Source: Oceanicaulis sp. HTCC2633 (GTDB taxonomy: Bacteria; Pseudomonadota; Alphaproteobacteria; Caulobacterales; Maricaulaceae). From it: 64,000 nt of DNA. The translations under genes were made by a program, and so were the position numbers. The stretch is taken from NCBI RefSeq assembly GCF_000152745.1, contig NZ_CH672428.1, positions 1,050,916 through 1,114,915 of the forward strand. Reading direction: 5' to 3'. Of this stretch, positions 9,108 through 17,657 are shown one piece after another; within the stretch, counting starts at the first letter, position 1, and each line of letters opens with the position of its first letter. Below the pieces are notes generated by a model. That model saw only the letters and a program-made list of their open reading frames with translations, searched no databases and was not told where the DNA came from.

Positions 9108-10207
9108 GCCATCGCCCGCAATCCATCGGCGTCGACATCGCCGCCTGCGCCGACCGGATCGAGGACCTGCAATTGCGCGACGGCGCGATCCCCTGGATCG
9201 AGACCGGCGTCTGGGACCCCTGGAACCATGGTGAAAGCGCCATGGCGCTGGCGGTCGCAGGACGCGAGACGGCGGTGCACGCCGCCCTTGATGCGCTGGC
9301 CGAGCGTCAGCATGAAGACGGCTCTTGGCTGGGTGAGCTGGGCGCTGGCGTGCCCATGGATGAAAGCGGGGACCGTATCGCCCCGCCTGAAAACCCGGTC
9401 ACCGCCCGTGACACCAATTTCACCGGCTATGCCGCGGTCACCGTGCTGCGCTGTGCGCTGGCGCTCGATGAGCCGCGCCTGATCGCCCGCCATGCCGGGA
9501 TGATCACGAGGGCGCTCGACTGGGTGGTCAGCCACCAGACGCCCCATGGCGATGTGGTCTGGCGCAAGCCCGATGACGGCCAGCCGCTCGAAGACGTGGA
9601 CTCGCTCAAGGCCGGCAACGCCTCGCTCTACAAGAGTCTCGAGTGCGGATTGCGCATTGCCGATGCGCTCGATCAGTCCCGCCCCGACTGGGCGCGCGCC
9701 CGCAAGACAATCGCTCAGACCTTCACGGACCGGCCACACCGGTTTGATCGGCTGGGCGAGGATCGCTCCCGCTACGCCATGGACTGGTATTATCCGGTTC
9801 TGTCCGGCGTTCTGACCGGTCTGGGCGCCAAGGCGCACCTGCACGCAGGCTGGGACAAGTTCGTGGTCGAGGACCTGGGCTGCCGCTGCGTCAGCGAGGA
9901 GCCCTGGATCACCGCCGCCGAAACGGCCGAACTGGCGCTGGCCTGTCTGAGCATTGGCGAAACCGTGCGGGCGCAACGTCTCCTGGGCGCGCTGGCGCCT
10001 CTGGCGCGGGATGGTCTGGGCTACTGGATGGGCTGGCAGTTCGAGCTGGGCCAGGTCTGGCCCAAAGAACGCCCCAGCTGGACGGCGGGCGCGGTCGTAC
10101 TGGCCGCTGACGCCCTTTACGGGCTCAGCAATGGATCAGACCTTCTGATCCGTCACGCCCGGCCGGACGCCTGGCTCAAAGGCGACGCAGAATCTCGAGC
10201 GTATTGA
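9104..10207 (+). CDS. Alpha/alpha-toroid protein, 'prenyltransferase-like'
   Basis: About 367 aa from the ATG overlapping the upstream TGA; reading frame further upstream is ignored because the methyltransferase occupies it. It contains spaced Trp/Gly-rich hairpins: WDPWNHGESAMAL, ERQHEDGSWLG, SRYAMDWYYPVLSG, EEPWITAAETAEL, YWMGWQFELGQVWPKE and SWTAGAVVLAADAL. This spacing of QxxDGSW and PWxTAAETAE repeats fits an (alpha/alpha)6 toroid as in squalene cyclase, prenyltransferase and some glycoside hydrolases. No DxDD cyclase motif is seen, so prenyl or terpene chemistry is not shown. It is consistently linked here to a GT4 and methyltransferases; its real activity is unknown. Its 3' end overlaps the convergent methyltransferase by 32 bases. 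Confidence 0.7.
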   Translation: MSHRPQSIGVDIAACADRIEDLQLRDGAIPWIETGVWDPWNHGESAMALAVAGRETAVHAALDALAERQHEDGSWLGELGAGVPMDESGDRIAPPENPVTARDTNFTGYAAVTVLRCALALDEPRLIARHAGMITRALDWVVSHQTPHGDVVWRKPDDGQPLEDVDSLKAGNASLYKSLECGLRIADALDQSRPDWARARKTIAQTFTDRPHRFDRLGEDRSRYAMDWYYPVLSGVLTGLGAKAHLHAGWDKFVVEDLGCRCVSEEPWITAAETAELALACLSIGETVRAQRLLGALAPLARDGLGYWMGWQFELGQVWPKERPSWTAGAVVLAADALYGLSNGSDLLIRHARPDAWLKGDAESRAY

Positions 10208-10808
10208 TCCGCTCGACCGGCTCGAACAGGCCCGACGCGACCGCGAGCTTCCAGATTTCATAGGGCGGGCGTCCCCCGTCCTCGGGATTGGGGAAGACGT
10301 CATGGATGGCCAGCAGGCCGCCACGCGCCACATGTCCCGCCCAAGCGCGATAATCGGCCAATGCCGTATCCATGGCGTGACCGCCATCAATGAACACAAA
10401 GCTCAGGGGCGCGGACCAGTGTGCGCCAATGACAGCAGACGGCCCGACAACCGGAACCACGTTCTGCTCAAGATCGGCGAGCGCGATCGTGCGGCGAAGC
10501 GCCGGCAGGGTGTCGACCCGGCCCAGTTCGGCGTCAAACAGGTCGGGATCGTGATAGCCCTCGCCCGGCTGATGCTCTTCAGAACCGCGATGATGGTCGA
10601 TGGCGAACAGCACACGGCCCGCCTCCCGCGCAGCGCGGCCCAGATAGACGCTGGAGCGACCACACCAGCTGCCGATCTCGACAAAGGCGCCTGGCGCAGT
10701 GTGTGACGCACGGATTGCATGACGGGCCAAGGCCTGGCCCTCGTCATCGGCGAGGAAGCCCTTGACGGTTTGAGGGTCGAGCGCATCGCCCGGAAGAGTC
10801 TCTGACAT
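10176..10808 (-). CDS. Class I SAM-dependent methyltransferase (Methyltransf_24 type)
   Basis: 210 aa. GAFVEIGSWCGRSSVYLGRAA is a SAM-binding motif I of the Methyltransf_24/CmcI-like kind. VLFAIDHHRGSEEHQ gives the acidic post-I strand, and LSFVFIDGGHAMDTALADYRAW is the metal-dependent-type motif (FIDGGH). The enzyme is convergent with the toroid gene and overlaps its 3' end by 32 bases, so the two transcripts can pair. Its position suggests membership of the same pathway as the GT4 unit, although on the other strand. Its ATG overlaps by one base the stop of the lipoprotein's neighbour side, so it is probably co-transcribed after an upstream start near the divergent promoter. Confidence 0.8.
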   Translation of the reverse strand: MSETLPGDALDPQTVKGFLADDEGQALARHAIRASHTAPGAFVEIGSWCGRSSVYLGRAAREAGRVLFAIDHHRGSEEHQPGEGYHDPDLFDAELGRVDTLPALRRTIALADLEQNVVPVVGPSAVIGAHWSAPLSFVFIDGGHAMDTALADYRAWAGHVARGGLLAIHDVFPNPEDGGRPPYEIWKLAVASGLFEPVERINTLEILRRL

Positions 10809-11464
10809 CAGCTGGACAGGCCCTGACTGGATTGCGCCGCCCAGCGCCGTTCAGCCAGCGCGTCGGCGGCATCGGCAAGGCGGGTCTTCTCCGCCGCAAG
10901 CAAGGAGAGCGCTTGCGCAATCTGCGCTTCGTCCGCGTCCGGACCAAAGCCTTCGGAGACAGCCTTGAAGAAGTCCTCTGCGCGACGCACTGCGCCCAGC
11001 GCGCCTTCAGCAGACGCAAGATCCTGTGTCAGCGTCGCCTGGCCGAGACCCTGAGCGCTCTCGCTGACATTGTCGGCGGCGTCCGCCACCCCCTGCGCCA
11101 GAGTGGTCAGTTGAGCGATATCCTCATGGAAGGCGAGCACAACATTGGCGCCCTGGGCTTCTACATAGAGGCTGACAGGATCCGATTGCGCGTCAGCGTC
11201 CTCGCCGCCATTGATCAGGCGGGAAAAGAATTGTCGCGCGGCGTCTGCAGGTCCGGCCGTGAGGGTCCAGCCCTCCTCGTCCACCAGCGCGCTCAGTCGC
11301 GCCGCCTGTGAACGCAGACGCGCCTCCGCCTCGATGTCCGCCTGGGAGTCCGCGCCCAGGGTGATCGGTTGACTGGCGCATCCGGCCGCAAGGCTGCAGG
11401 TGCATAAACCGACTACCAGGCCCAGAGTCCTGAAGACCGTGTGCATGTCGAAGCGATCCTTCAT
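10808..11464 (-). CDS. Putative lipoprotein, function unknown
   Basis: About 218 aa from the ATG at 11464, which has GGGGGAG upstream. The N-terminus MKDRFDMHTVFRTLGLV continues into a hydrophobic stretch ending in the lipobox LAAGC, so the product should be lipidated and exported. The mature part is Ala/Asp/Glu-rich and helical, with no recognised domain. A second ATG 18 bases later would still leave a complete signal peptide. It directly precedes the Methyltransf_24 gene on the minus strand (adjacent or one-base overlap), suggesting a two-gene transcript divergent from the peptidase gene. Confidence 0.6.
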   Translation of the reverse strand: MKDRFDMHTVFRTLGLVVGLCTCSLAAGCASQPITLGADSQADIEAEARLRSQAARLSALVDEEGWTLTAGPADAARQFFSRLINGGEDADAQSDPVSLYVEAQGANVVLAFHEDIAQLTTLAQGVADAADNVSESAQGLGQATLTQDLASAEGALGAVRRAEDFFKAVSEGFGPDADEAQIAQALSLLAAEKTRLADAADALAERRWAAQSSQGLSS

Positions 11465-11570
11465 ACAGAGACCAACTCCCCCTCGCGAAGCTGGTTCCAC
11501 ATAGTGATAAAACGACATAGTCTCACGGTAAACAGACTTGAAAGTTAATCCGCTGATTAGCACGGAAAAA

Positions 11571-12545
11571 ATGGACACAGCACGCTCTCATCGCCGTCTT
11601 GGGCTGTATCCGCCCCTGACCCCGGTCCACACCGGATTTCTGGACGTGGGTCAGGGTCACAGCCTGTATTACGAGGACTGCGGACGCCCGGACGGCGTGC
11701 CCGTCATCACCCTGCATGGCGGGCCGGGAGGCGGCGCGGCCCCCGCCATGCGGCGCTTCTTTGATCCGCGCCGCTACCGCATCATTGTCTTTGATCAGCG
11801 CGGTTGCGGACGCTCCCGTCCCTATTCCTCGCTGGAACACAATACCACCGCCCATCTCGTCAACGACATCGAGCAATTGCGCGTCCATCTGGGCGTGGAC
11901 AAATGGCTCGCCTTTGGCGGGTCCTGGGGCGCGACGCTAGCGCTCGCCTATGCCCGCGCCTGTCCGGACCGCGTTCTGGGCCTGGTGTTGCGCGGCGTGT
12001 TCACCTGCACCCGTCATGAACTGAACTGGTTCTACCGTGATGGCGCCAACCGTCTCTTCCCCGACGCCTGGGCCCGGCTGACCGATCGGCTGGCGCCGGA
12101 TGAGCGCGAGGATGTCATTGCCGCCTACTACACGCGGCTGACCTCGGGCGCGAGCATGGACCAGCGTCGCGATGACGCGCTGGCCTGGTCAAGCTGGGAA
12201 AGCGCGCTGATCTCGATGGGCACGACGCCCGATCATGTGAACCCTGATCCGCACCGCTCCGATGCGCTGGCGCGCATTGAGTCCCACTATTTCCATCATG
12301 GCGGCTTCTTTGAACGTGAAGGCGTCCTGCTGGAGGATACCAACCATCTCAGGGAGATCCCCGGCGTCATCGTGCAGGGGCGGTATGACATGGTCACCCC
12401 GCCGCGCACGGCCTGGGAATTGTCGCGCGTCTGGCCCGGGGTGCAGCTGAATTTCGTCGCGGATGCGGGCCATGCCGCCGGCGAGCCCGGAATTGTGGAC
12501 GGGCTGGTGCGCGCTACCGACATGTTCGCCCGCCGCTTCGGCTAG
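11571..12545 (+). CDS. pip: Proline iminopeptidase
   Basis: About 324 aa alpha/beta hydrolase of the S33 family, which removes N-terminal proline from peptides. HGGPGGG is the oxyanion-loop motif, and GGSWGATLALAYA holds the nucleophilic Ser. VQGRYDMVTPP supplies the acid and DAGHAAGEPG the His. The opening LYPPLTPVHTGFLDVGQGHSLYYEDCG is characteristic of Pip. The ATG at 11571 is preferred to a TTG at 11538 since it gives the usual family length. Probably cytoplasmic; monocistronic, ending at a strong terminator. Confidence 0.9.
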   Translation: MDTARSHRRLGLYPPLTPVHTGFLDVGQGHSLYYEDCGRPDGVPVITLHGGPGGGAAPAMRRFFDPRRYRIIVFDQRGCGRSRPYSSLEHNTTAHLVNDIEQLRVHLGVDKWLAFGGSWGATLALAYARACPDRVLGLVLRGVFTCTRHELNWFYRDGANRLFPDAWARLTDRLAPDEREDVIAAYYTRLTSGASMDQRRDDALAWSSWESALISMGTTPDHVNPDPHRSDALARIESHYFHHGGFFEREGVLLEDTNHLREIPGVIVQGRYDMVTPPRTAWELSRVWPGVQLNFVADAGHAAGEPGIVDGLVRATDMFARRFG

Positions 12546-12567
12546 GCCCGGCGTCATGCAACTACAA

Positions 12568-12597
12568 AAAAGCCCCGGTCATCAGACCGGGGCTTTT
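12568..12597. terminator. Bidirectional intrinsic terminator
   Basis: A perfect 13-bp stem with A-tract on one side and T-tract on the other (12568-12580 with 12585-12597) and a 4-nt ATCA loop. It separates the convergent pip and symporter genes and can terminate both. Confidence 0.9.
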
Positions 12598-12616
12598 GTT
12601 TGAGTTGGATCAGGCC

Positions 12617-13972
12617 CTAGCCGATGAAGGGCAGGCTGATGCCGAACATGCTGGCGAGACCCGTGACGATGATCAGGCCCACCGCCACCGGCGCCAGCCA
12701 GCGGATGGTGAAGCGCCAATAGGCGAAGAACTTCTCGCCGGCATGCGGCAGCTCTTTCTGCATGAGCGACTTGGACACGACCCAGCCGGTGAACAGAGCG
12801 ATCAGAAGACCGCCCAGCGGCAGCAGGATCGTGCCGGACACCTTGTCGAGAATATCGAAGAAATCGCCCGAGAAGGCCGCGGCGACGCCGAACATGTAGA
12901 TGATCGCGCCAAAGAACAGCGCCGAGCCCACACGGCCGAAATCGGTGTGCTCCTCGCCAAAGGCGACGATCACCTGCAGCAGCGAGATCGAGCTCGTCAG
13001 GGCCGCGATGAGGGCCAGGAAGAAGAAGGCGGCGCCCACCCACTGGCCGCCCGGCATTTGCGAGAACGCTGCCGGCAGGGTCTGGAAGAACAGGCCCGGA
13101 CCCGCATCGGGGCTGAGGCCGAAGGCGAAGACGAACGGGAAGATCGCCAGACCTGCAATGATCGCCACCAGCGTATCTGACCCCGCGATGATGCCGGCCG
13201 ATTGCGGCAGGTTGTCGTCGCGCGACAGATAGGAGCCATAGGTGATCATGATGGCCGACCCCACGCTCATCGAGAAGAAGGCCTGGCCCAGCGCTTCCAG
13301 GAAGGTCTGCGCGGTGATCTTGGAGAAGTCCGGCGCGAACAGATAGTTGATCGCGGCGCCCATATCGGCGGTCAGGCCGGCATAGATCACCATGCCCACC
13401 AGCATCAGGAAGAAGAGCGGCATCAGGATCGACACCGTGCGCTCGATCCCCTTGATCACGCCGAAGCACACGATGGCCATGGTCACGCCCATGAACAGGG
13501 TATGCCACAGGATCACGGTGCTGGTGTCGCCCACCAGCTGGCCGAAGACGCTGGACACCTCGGTCGGATCCATGCCGACCATGGCGCCGGTGAACATCTT
13601 GTAGACATAGGACGCCACCCAGCCCGCCACGACCGAGTAGAAGCACAGGATCATCACGCCGCCGGCCATGCCGACCCAGCCGGCGATGGACCACAACTCG
13701 GACGCGCCGGCGTCAAACGCCATCTTGCGGGTGGACCCCACCGCCGAACGCCGGGCATGACGGCCCACGCTGAGTTCCGCCATCAGGATCGGAAAGCCGA
13801 TCAGCGCCACGCAGGCAAGGTAGATCAGAACGAAGGCCGCGCCGCCATTCTCACCCGCCGTATACGGAAACCGCCAGAAATTCCCCAATCCGACAGACGA
13901 GCCGATCGCCGCCATCAGAAAGCCGAAACGGCTGCTCCAAGTCCCGTGCGCGCTCGCGCCGCCCATCGCCAT
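12617..13972 (-). CDS. Sodium-dependent symporter, SNF/NSS family
   Basis: 451 aa with about 11-12 membrane spans. The first span carries the NSS signature SSRFGFLMAAIGSSVGLGNFWRFPY, which forms part of the sodium and substrate sites (compare the LeuT NxVGLGNxWRFP region). GENGGAAFVLIYLACVALIGFPIL follows as in the family. It should import an amino acid or similar small molecule with sodium; which one is not clear. A GGAGGAG lies upstream of the ATG. It follows rodA on the same strand after a 125-base gap, probably with its own promoter. Confidence 0.85.
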   Translation of the reverse strand: MAMGGASAHGTWSSRFGFLMAAIGSSVGLGNFWRFPYTAGENGGAAFVLIYLACVALIGFPILMAELSVGRHARRSAVGSTRKMAFDAGASELWSIAGWVGMAGGVMILCFYSVVAGWVASYVYKMFTGAMVGMDPTEVSSVFGQLVGDTSTVILWHTLFMGVTMAIVCFGVIKGIERTVSILMPLFFLMLVGMVIYAGLTADMGAAINYLFAPDFSKITAQTFLEALGQAFFSMSVGSAIMITYGSYLSRDDNLPQSAGIIAGSDTLVAIIAGLAIFPFVFAFGLSPDAGPGLFFQTLPAAFSQMPGGQWVGAAFFFLALIAALTSSISLLQVIVAFGEEHTDFGRVGSALFFGAIIYMFGVAAAFSGDFFDILDKVSGTILLPLGGLLIALFTGWVVSKSLMQKELPHAGEKFFAYWRFTIRWLAPVAVGLIIVTGLASMFGISLPFIG

Positions 13973-14097
13973 TGATGAAGTCTCCTCCCCTCAGCCACGC
14001 CTCTGGGCGCGCGCTATAAATCCGATACCGTCCTGCGACGGTTTGGCGCGGGAGGTTGGTCGATCCGCGCCCTGCGGTCAAGTTGGGCAATGCGGCG

Positions 14098-15243
14098 TTA
14101 ACCGAACAATCCTGCACCTTTCGGCGGTTCGGTGTCGCGGTGCACGTGCGCGCCCAGGATCAGCCCGAGCCCGATCAGAACCGTCATCATCACGGTGCCG
14201 CCATAGGAGATCATCGGCAGGGGCACGCCCACCACCGGCAGCATTCCCATGACCATGCCCACATTGATGAAGACGTAGAGCGAGAAGGTCGTGGCCACGC
14301 CCATCACGACAAGCCGCAGGAAGACCGAACGGCAGGACGTCGCGATCATGATGCAGTTGGCGAGGATCAGCGCGTACAGCGACAGCACCACCAGCCCGCC
14401 GATGAAGCCGAACTCCTCGCCCAGCATCGTGAAGATGAAGTCGGTCTGCTTCTCGGGCAGGAAGTTCAGGTGCGCCTGGGTGCCTTCCATGTAGCCCTTG
14501 CCGGTCATCCCGCCCGATCCGAGCGCGATCTTGGACTGCAGGATGTGATAGCCCGCGCCCATCGGGTCCTCTTCCGGATTGAGGAAGGTCATGATCCGGC
14601 GACGCTGATAATCCTGCAGCCCGTACTGGAAGAAGAAGCCGCCCGCGATGCCGCCCAGCACGCCCGAGCCTATGATCACCTTCCAGCTCAACCCAGCGAG
14701 GAACACGATCACCACCCCGGTCGCCGCCAGCAAGAGCGACGTGCCCAGATCGGGCTGCTTGATGATCAATCCCATGGGCACGGCGATCATCAAAGCCGGA
14801 ATGATCAGCCCGCCCAGCGACGAGACCTTCTCCTCGGGCAGATCGTGATAATAGCGCGCCAGCGCCAGCACGAGGGCGATCTTCATGATCTCCGAGGGCT
14901 GCATGCGGATCGGACCGATATCGATCCAGCGCTGCGCGCCCATGGCGGTGGTGCCGATCAGCTCCACACCGATCAGCAGGACCAGCGCGCCCAGAAAGGC
15001 GGGATAGGCGATGCCCATCCAGAACCGCGGCGGAAACAGCGCGATCACCACCATGGCGATCAGGCCGACCCCCAGCCTGAGGGCGTGGCGGGAGGCGTAA
15101 GGATTCCATGCCCCGCCCTCGACGGAATACAGCATGCCGACGCCGATGAGGCCGACCAGCAGGATCAGGAGGACAAAGGCCCAGTTGATCTCGAACAGCT
15201 TGCCCCGGAAACCGCGCGGCGCGGACTGGGTGAAAACGCCCAT
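14098..15243 (-). CDS. rodA: Rod shape-determining glycan polymerase RodA
   Basis: 381 aa SEDS-family membrane protein with about 10 spans. It contains the SEDS patterns WIDIGPIRMQPSEIMKIALVLALARYY and KQPDLGTSLLLAATGVVIVFLAGL. RodA polymerises lipid II into glycan strands during cell elongation, working with the transpeptidase PBP2. The mrdA gene ends three bases upstream, and the mreBCD genes precede it, so this is the last gene of the elongasome operon. Confidence 0.95.
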   Translation of the reverse strand: MGVFTQSAPRGFRGKLFEINWAFVLLILLVGLIGVGMLYSVEGGAWNPYASRHALRLGVGLIAMVVIALFPPRFWMGIAYPAFLGALVLLIGVELIGTTAMGAQRWIDIGPIRMQPSEIMKIALVLALARYYHDLPEEKVSSLGGLIIPALMIAVPMGLIIKQPDLGTSLLLAATGVVIVFLAGLSWKVIIGSGVLGGIAGGFFFQYGLQDYQRRRIMTFLNPEEDPMGAGYHILQSKIALGSGGMTGKGYMEGTQAHLNFLPEKQTDFIFTMLGEEFGFIGGLVVLSLYALILANCIMIATSCRSVFLRLVVMGVATTFSLYVFINVGMVMGMLPVVGVPLPMISYGGTVMMTVLIGLGLILGAHVHRDTEPPKGAGLFG

Positions 15244-15246
15244 GTC

Positions 15247-17124
15247 CTAGCCCTCCGTCACGGGACGGGCTGCGGACGCATACATGTCCGGCCGGGTGTT
15301 TGACGGATCGCGACGCACCAGATCACGCAGAATGGCCTGAGCGGGGACAGCGGCGCGCGTGCCGCCAATGCCATGCTCGAGCACCACCGTGACGGCGTAG
15401 CGCGGCGCGGCGACCGGCGCATAGCAAACAAACAGGCCGTGATTGCGCAATCGCCACGGCAGGTCTTCCTGATCCCGCAAGCCAGCGGCGCGCTCCTCGG
15501 CGCTGATGGAATAGACCTGGGAGGTGCCGGTCTTGCCCGCCATCTGTATGCCCTCAAGGTCGATGCCCCGGGTCTGCAGCGGCCAGTAGGCGGAGCCGCC
15601 CGGCTCATTGACGACGCCGGACATGGCGCGATTTACCTCGGACAGGTGTTCCGCCGTCCATCCCATGGATTCAAATTCAGGCGGCGCACCGGACACCGGC
15701 GACAATGTCGGGATGACACGACGTCCCGTGGCGATGCGCGCCGTCATCACCGCCAGTTGCAGCGGTGAACTCAGCAACGCGCCCTGACCGATGCCCACAT
15801 TGAAGGTGTCCCCGGTCGTCCAGGGTTCATTGCGGCGCGCCCGTTTCCAGGCCGGGCCGGGCACTAGCCCTTCCGCGCGTCGCGGATAGGGCAGACCAAT
15901 GTCGAAGAACTGACCCAGACCGCAGCTTTCGAGCATCTCGTTATAGCGCTCTATGCCCAGCCGGTTGGCCATTTCGTAGAAATAGACATCGCATGAGCCC
16001 TTCACGGCTTCATGCATATTGACCCGGCCATGGCCCTGCCGACGCCAGCAGTGGAAGTCGCGATTGCCCAGTCGTGTGTGACCGCCGCAATAGATGGTCT
16101 CTTCAGGATCCACCACGCCATGCTCGAGCGCGGCCAGGGACGACATCACCTTCACGGTGGACGCTGGCGCGTACAGCCCCGTCGTCGCCTTGTTGAACAG
16201 GGGGCGGTAGGGATTGTTGTTGAGCGAGGCGAAGGCGTCCTGGCCAATGCCCAGCACGAAGGCATTGGGATCAAAGCTGGGCGTTGAGGCGAGCACCAGG
16301 ATTTCTCCCGTGATCACATCCAGGCCGATCGCCGCTCCGCTCTGATCGCCCAGCGCTTCCATGGCGGTGCGTTGCGCGCGGGCGTCGAGCGTCAGCGTGA
16401 CGTCGCGGCCCGGCACGGACGGAATGGACTGCTCGGGTATCTCGCGCATGACCCGGCCGGTGGCGTTCACCTCCACCTTCAGCTGGCCGGCCGAGCCCCG
16501 CAGCTCGTCCTCATGTTGCAGCTCGGCGCCGGTCCGACCAATGCGGAAGCCCGGGTGCAGCAGGAGCGGATCATCATTGGCCGCTTCCGGCGGCGCGGCC
16601 TGCACATAGCCCGTCACATGGGCGAAGTCATAGGGGCGCGGATAGGTGCGCACCTCGCCCACATCCGGCGTGATGCCCGGCAGATCCGGCAGATGCAGGT
16701 TGATGCGCGCGAAGGTCTCCCAATCGAGATCCTCGGCCACGGTGACCGGCGTGAAGCGCGAGGTGCGCGCCACGGCGCGCAATATGCGGTCAATGCGGGT
16801 TTCGCTCAAAGGCATGTAGCGCGACAGGCGCTCCAGCGCCGCGCGTGGATCGCCGGCCTGATCACGCACGATCATCAGCCGGTAGCTCTCCCGGTTTTCC
16901 GCCAGCGGTTCACCGAACCGGTCGAGAAGCCGTCCGCGCGCAGGCGGCTGAAGTCGGAAGTTGAACTGGTTCTGTTCCGACAGCAGGCGATAGGCGTCCT
17001 GCTCGAGCACCTGCAGCCCGTACATGCGCGCGCCCAGCGCGGCGAACGCGCCCGCCCCGAGGCCCGACAACAGAAGCGAGCGACGGTTGAACTGGGCCTG
17101 GGCTTCCTGCTTGTCGCGACGCAT
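15247..17124 (-). CDS. mrdA: Penicillin-binding protein 2 (elongation transpeptidase)
   Basis: 625 aa. A single N-terminal membrane anchor (about 15-40) is followed by the PBP dimerisation region and the transpeptidase domain. The three active-site motifs are visible: SxxK in PASTVKVMSSL, SxN-type GSCDVYFYE (Asp in third position), and KTG in GKTGTSQVY. It cross-links peptidoglycan in the lateral wall as partner of RodA. The SCD triad in place of SxN is also seen in other PBP2 proteins. It lies between mreD (26-base gap) and rodA (3-base gap). Confidence 0.95.
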   Translation of the reverse strand: MRRDKQEAQAQFNRRSLLLSGLGAGAFAALGARMYGLQVLEQDAYRLLSEQNQFNFRLQPPARGRLLDRFGEPLAENRESYRLMIVRDQAGDPRAALERLSRYMPLSETRIDRILRAVARTSRFTPVTVAEDLDWETFARINLHLPDLPGITPDVGEVRTYPRPYDFAHVTGYVQAAPPEAANDDPLLLHPGFRIGRTGAELQHEDELRGSAGQLKVEVNATGRVMREIPEQSIPSVPGRDVTLTLDARAQRTAMEALGDQSGAAIGLDVITGEILVLASTPSFDPNAFVLGIGQDAFASLNNNPYRPLFNKATTGLYAPASTVKVMSSLAALEHGVVDPEETIYCGGHTRLGNRDFHCWRRQGHGRVNMHEAVKGSCDVYFYEMANRLGIERYNEMLESCGLGQFFDIGLPYPRRAEGLVPGPAWKRARRNEPWTTGDTFNVGIGQGALLSSPLQLAVMTARIATGRRVIPTLSPVSGAPPEFESMGWTAEHLSEVNRAMSGVVNEPGGSAYWPLQTRGIDLEGIQMAGKTGTSQVYSISAEERAAGLRDQEDLPWRLRNHGLFVCYAPVAAPRYAVTVVLEHGIGGTRAAVPAQAILRDLVRRDPSNTRPDMYASAARPVTEG

Positions 17125-17150
17125 GCGCGCTCTTTCTCGGGTCTGCTGCG

Positions 17151-17657
17151 TTAGGAGAAGGTGCTGCGTTCCTTCCGCCGGGCGAACAGCCAGGCGAAGA
17201 TCGGAAACAGAAGGATGGTCAGAACCGCTTCAGTAATCAACGGTCCTGGCGCCACAGGGGCGCCAATCGCGAAGGACCCCGCCCCCCAGGCCACGCCGAA
17301 AGCCGCGCAGGCGGTCAGGGTGAAGCGGAGCGCAAGCGGGCCGACTTCACCGGCGCCGTCCGTTTCTCGCAGGCGCAGTACGCTGAAGGCCACGAGGAAA
17401 GACAGAGCCCAGACGCCCATGGGCGCGCCCGCCAGCAGATCCTGTGCGACGCCGACCAGAAGCAGGACAGGCGGTGAAATGAACCAGGGCTGCCTGACCG
17501 ACCAGATGAATAGCGCGATCAGCGGGAAGGCCGGGGCCAGATCGGGACCGCTGCCCAGACGACTGGGCAGGGCGTGCAGGATCAAGGCGATCAGCATGGT
17601 CACGATGAACATGACCAGATCGGCGCCGCCATTGCCACGTTCAACCGAAGGCCGCAT
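17151..17657 (-). CDS. mreD: Rod shape-determining protein MreD
   Basis: 168 aa, mostly hydrophobic with about five to six membrane spans (for example LALILHALPSRLG, FPLIALFIWSVRQPWFISPPVLLLVGVAQDLLAGAPMGVWAL). The pattern VAQDLLAGAPMGVWALSF is typical of MreD, the integral membrane part of the MreBCD elongasome. Its start overlaps the mreC stop by one base. Identity is supported by both sequence pattern and operon position. Confidence 0.88.
   Translation of the reverse strand: MRPSVERGNGGADLVMFIVTMLIALILHALPSRLGSGPDLAPAFPLIALFIWSVRQPWFISPPVLLLVGVAQDLLAGAPMGVWALSFLVAFSVLRLRETDGAGEVGPLALRFTLTACAAFGVAWGAGSFAIGAPVAPGPLITEAVLTILLFPIFAWLFARRKERSTFS

Noticed and set aside
14056-15303. 415-codon frame antisense to rodA
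   Set aside because: Shadow of rodA; extremely His/Gln/Asp-rich, not protein-like.
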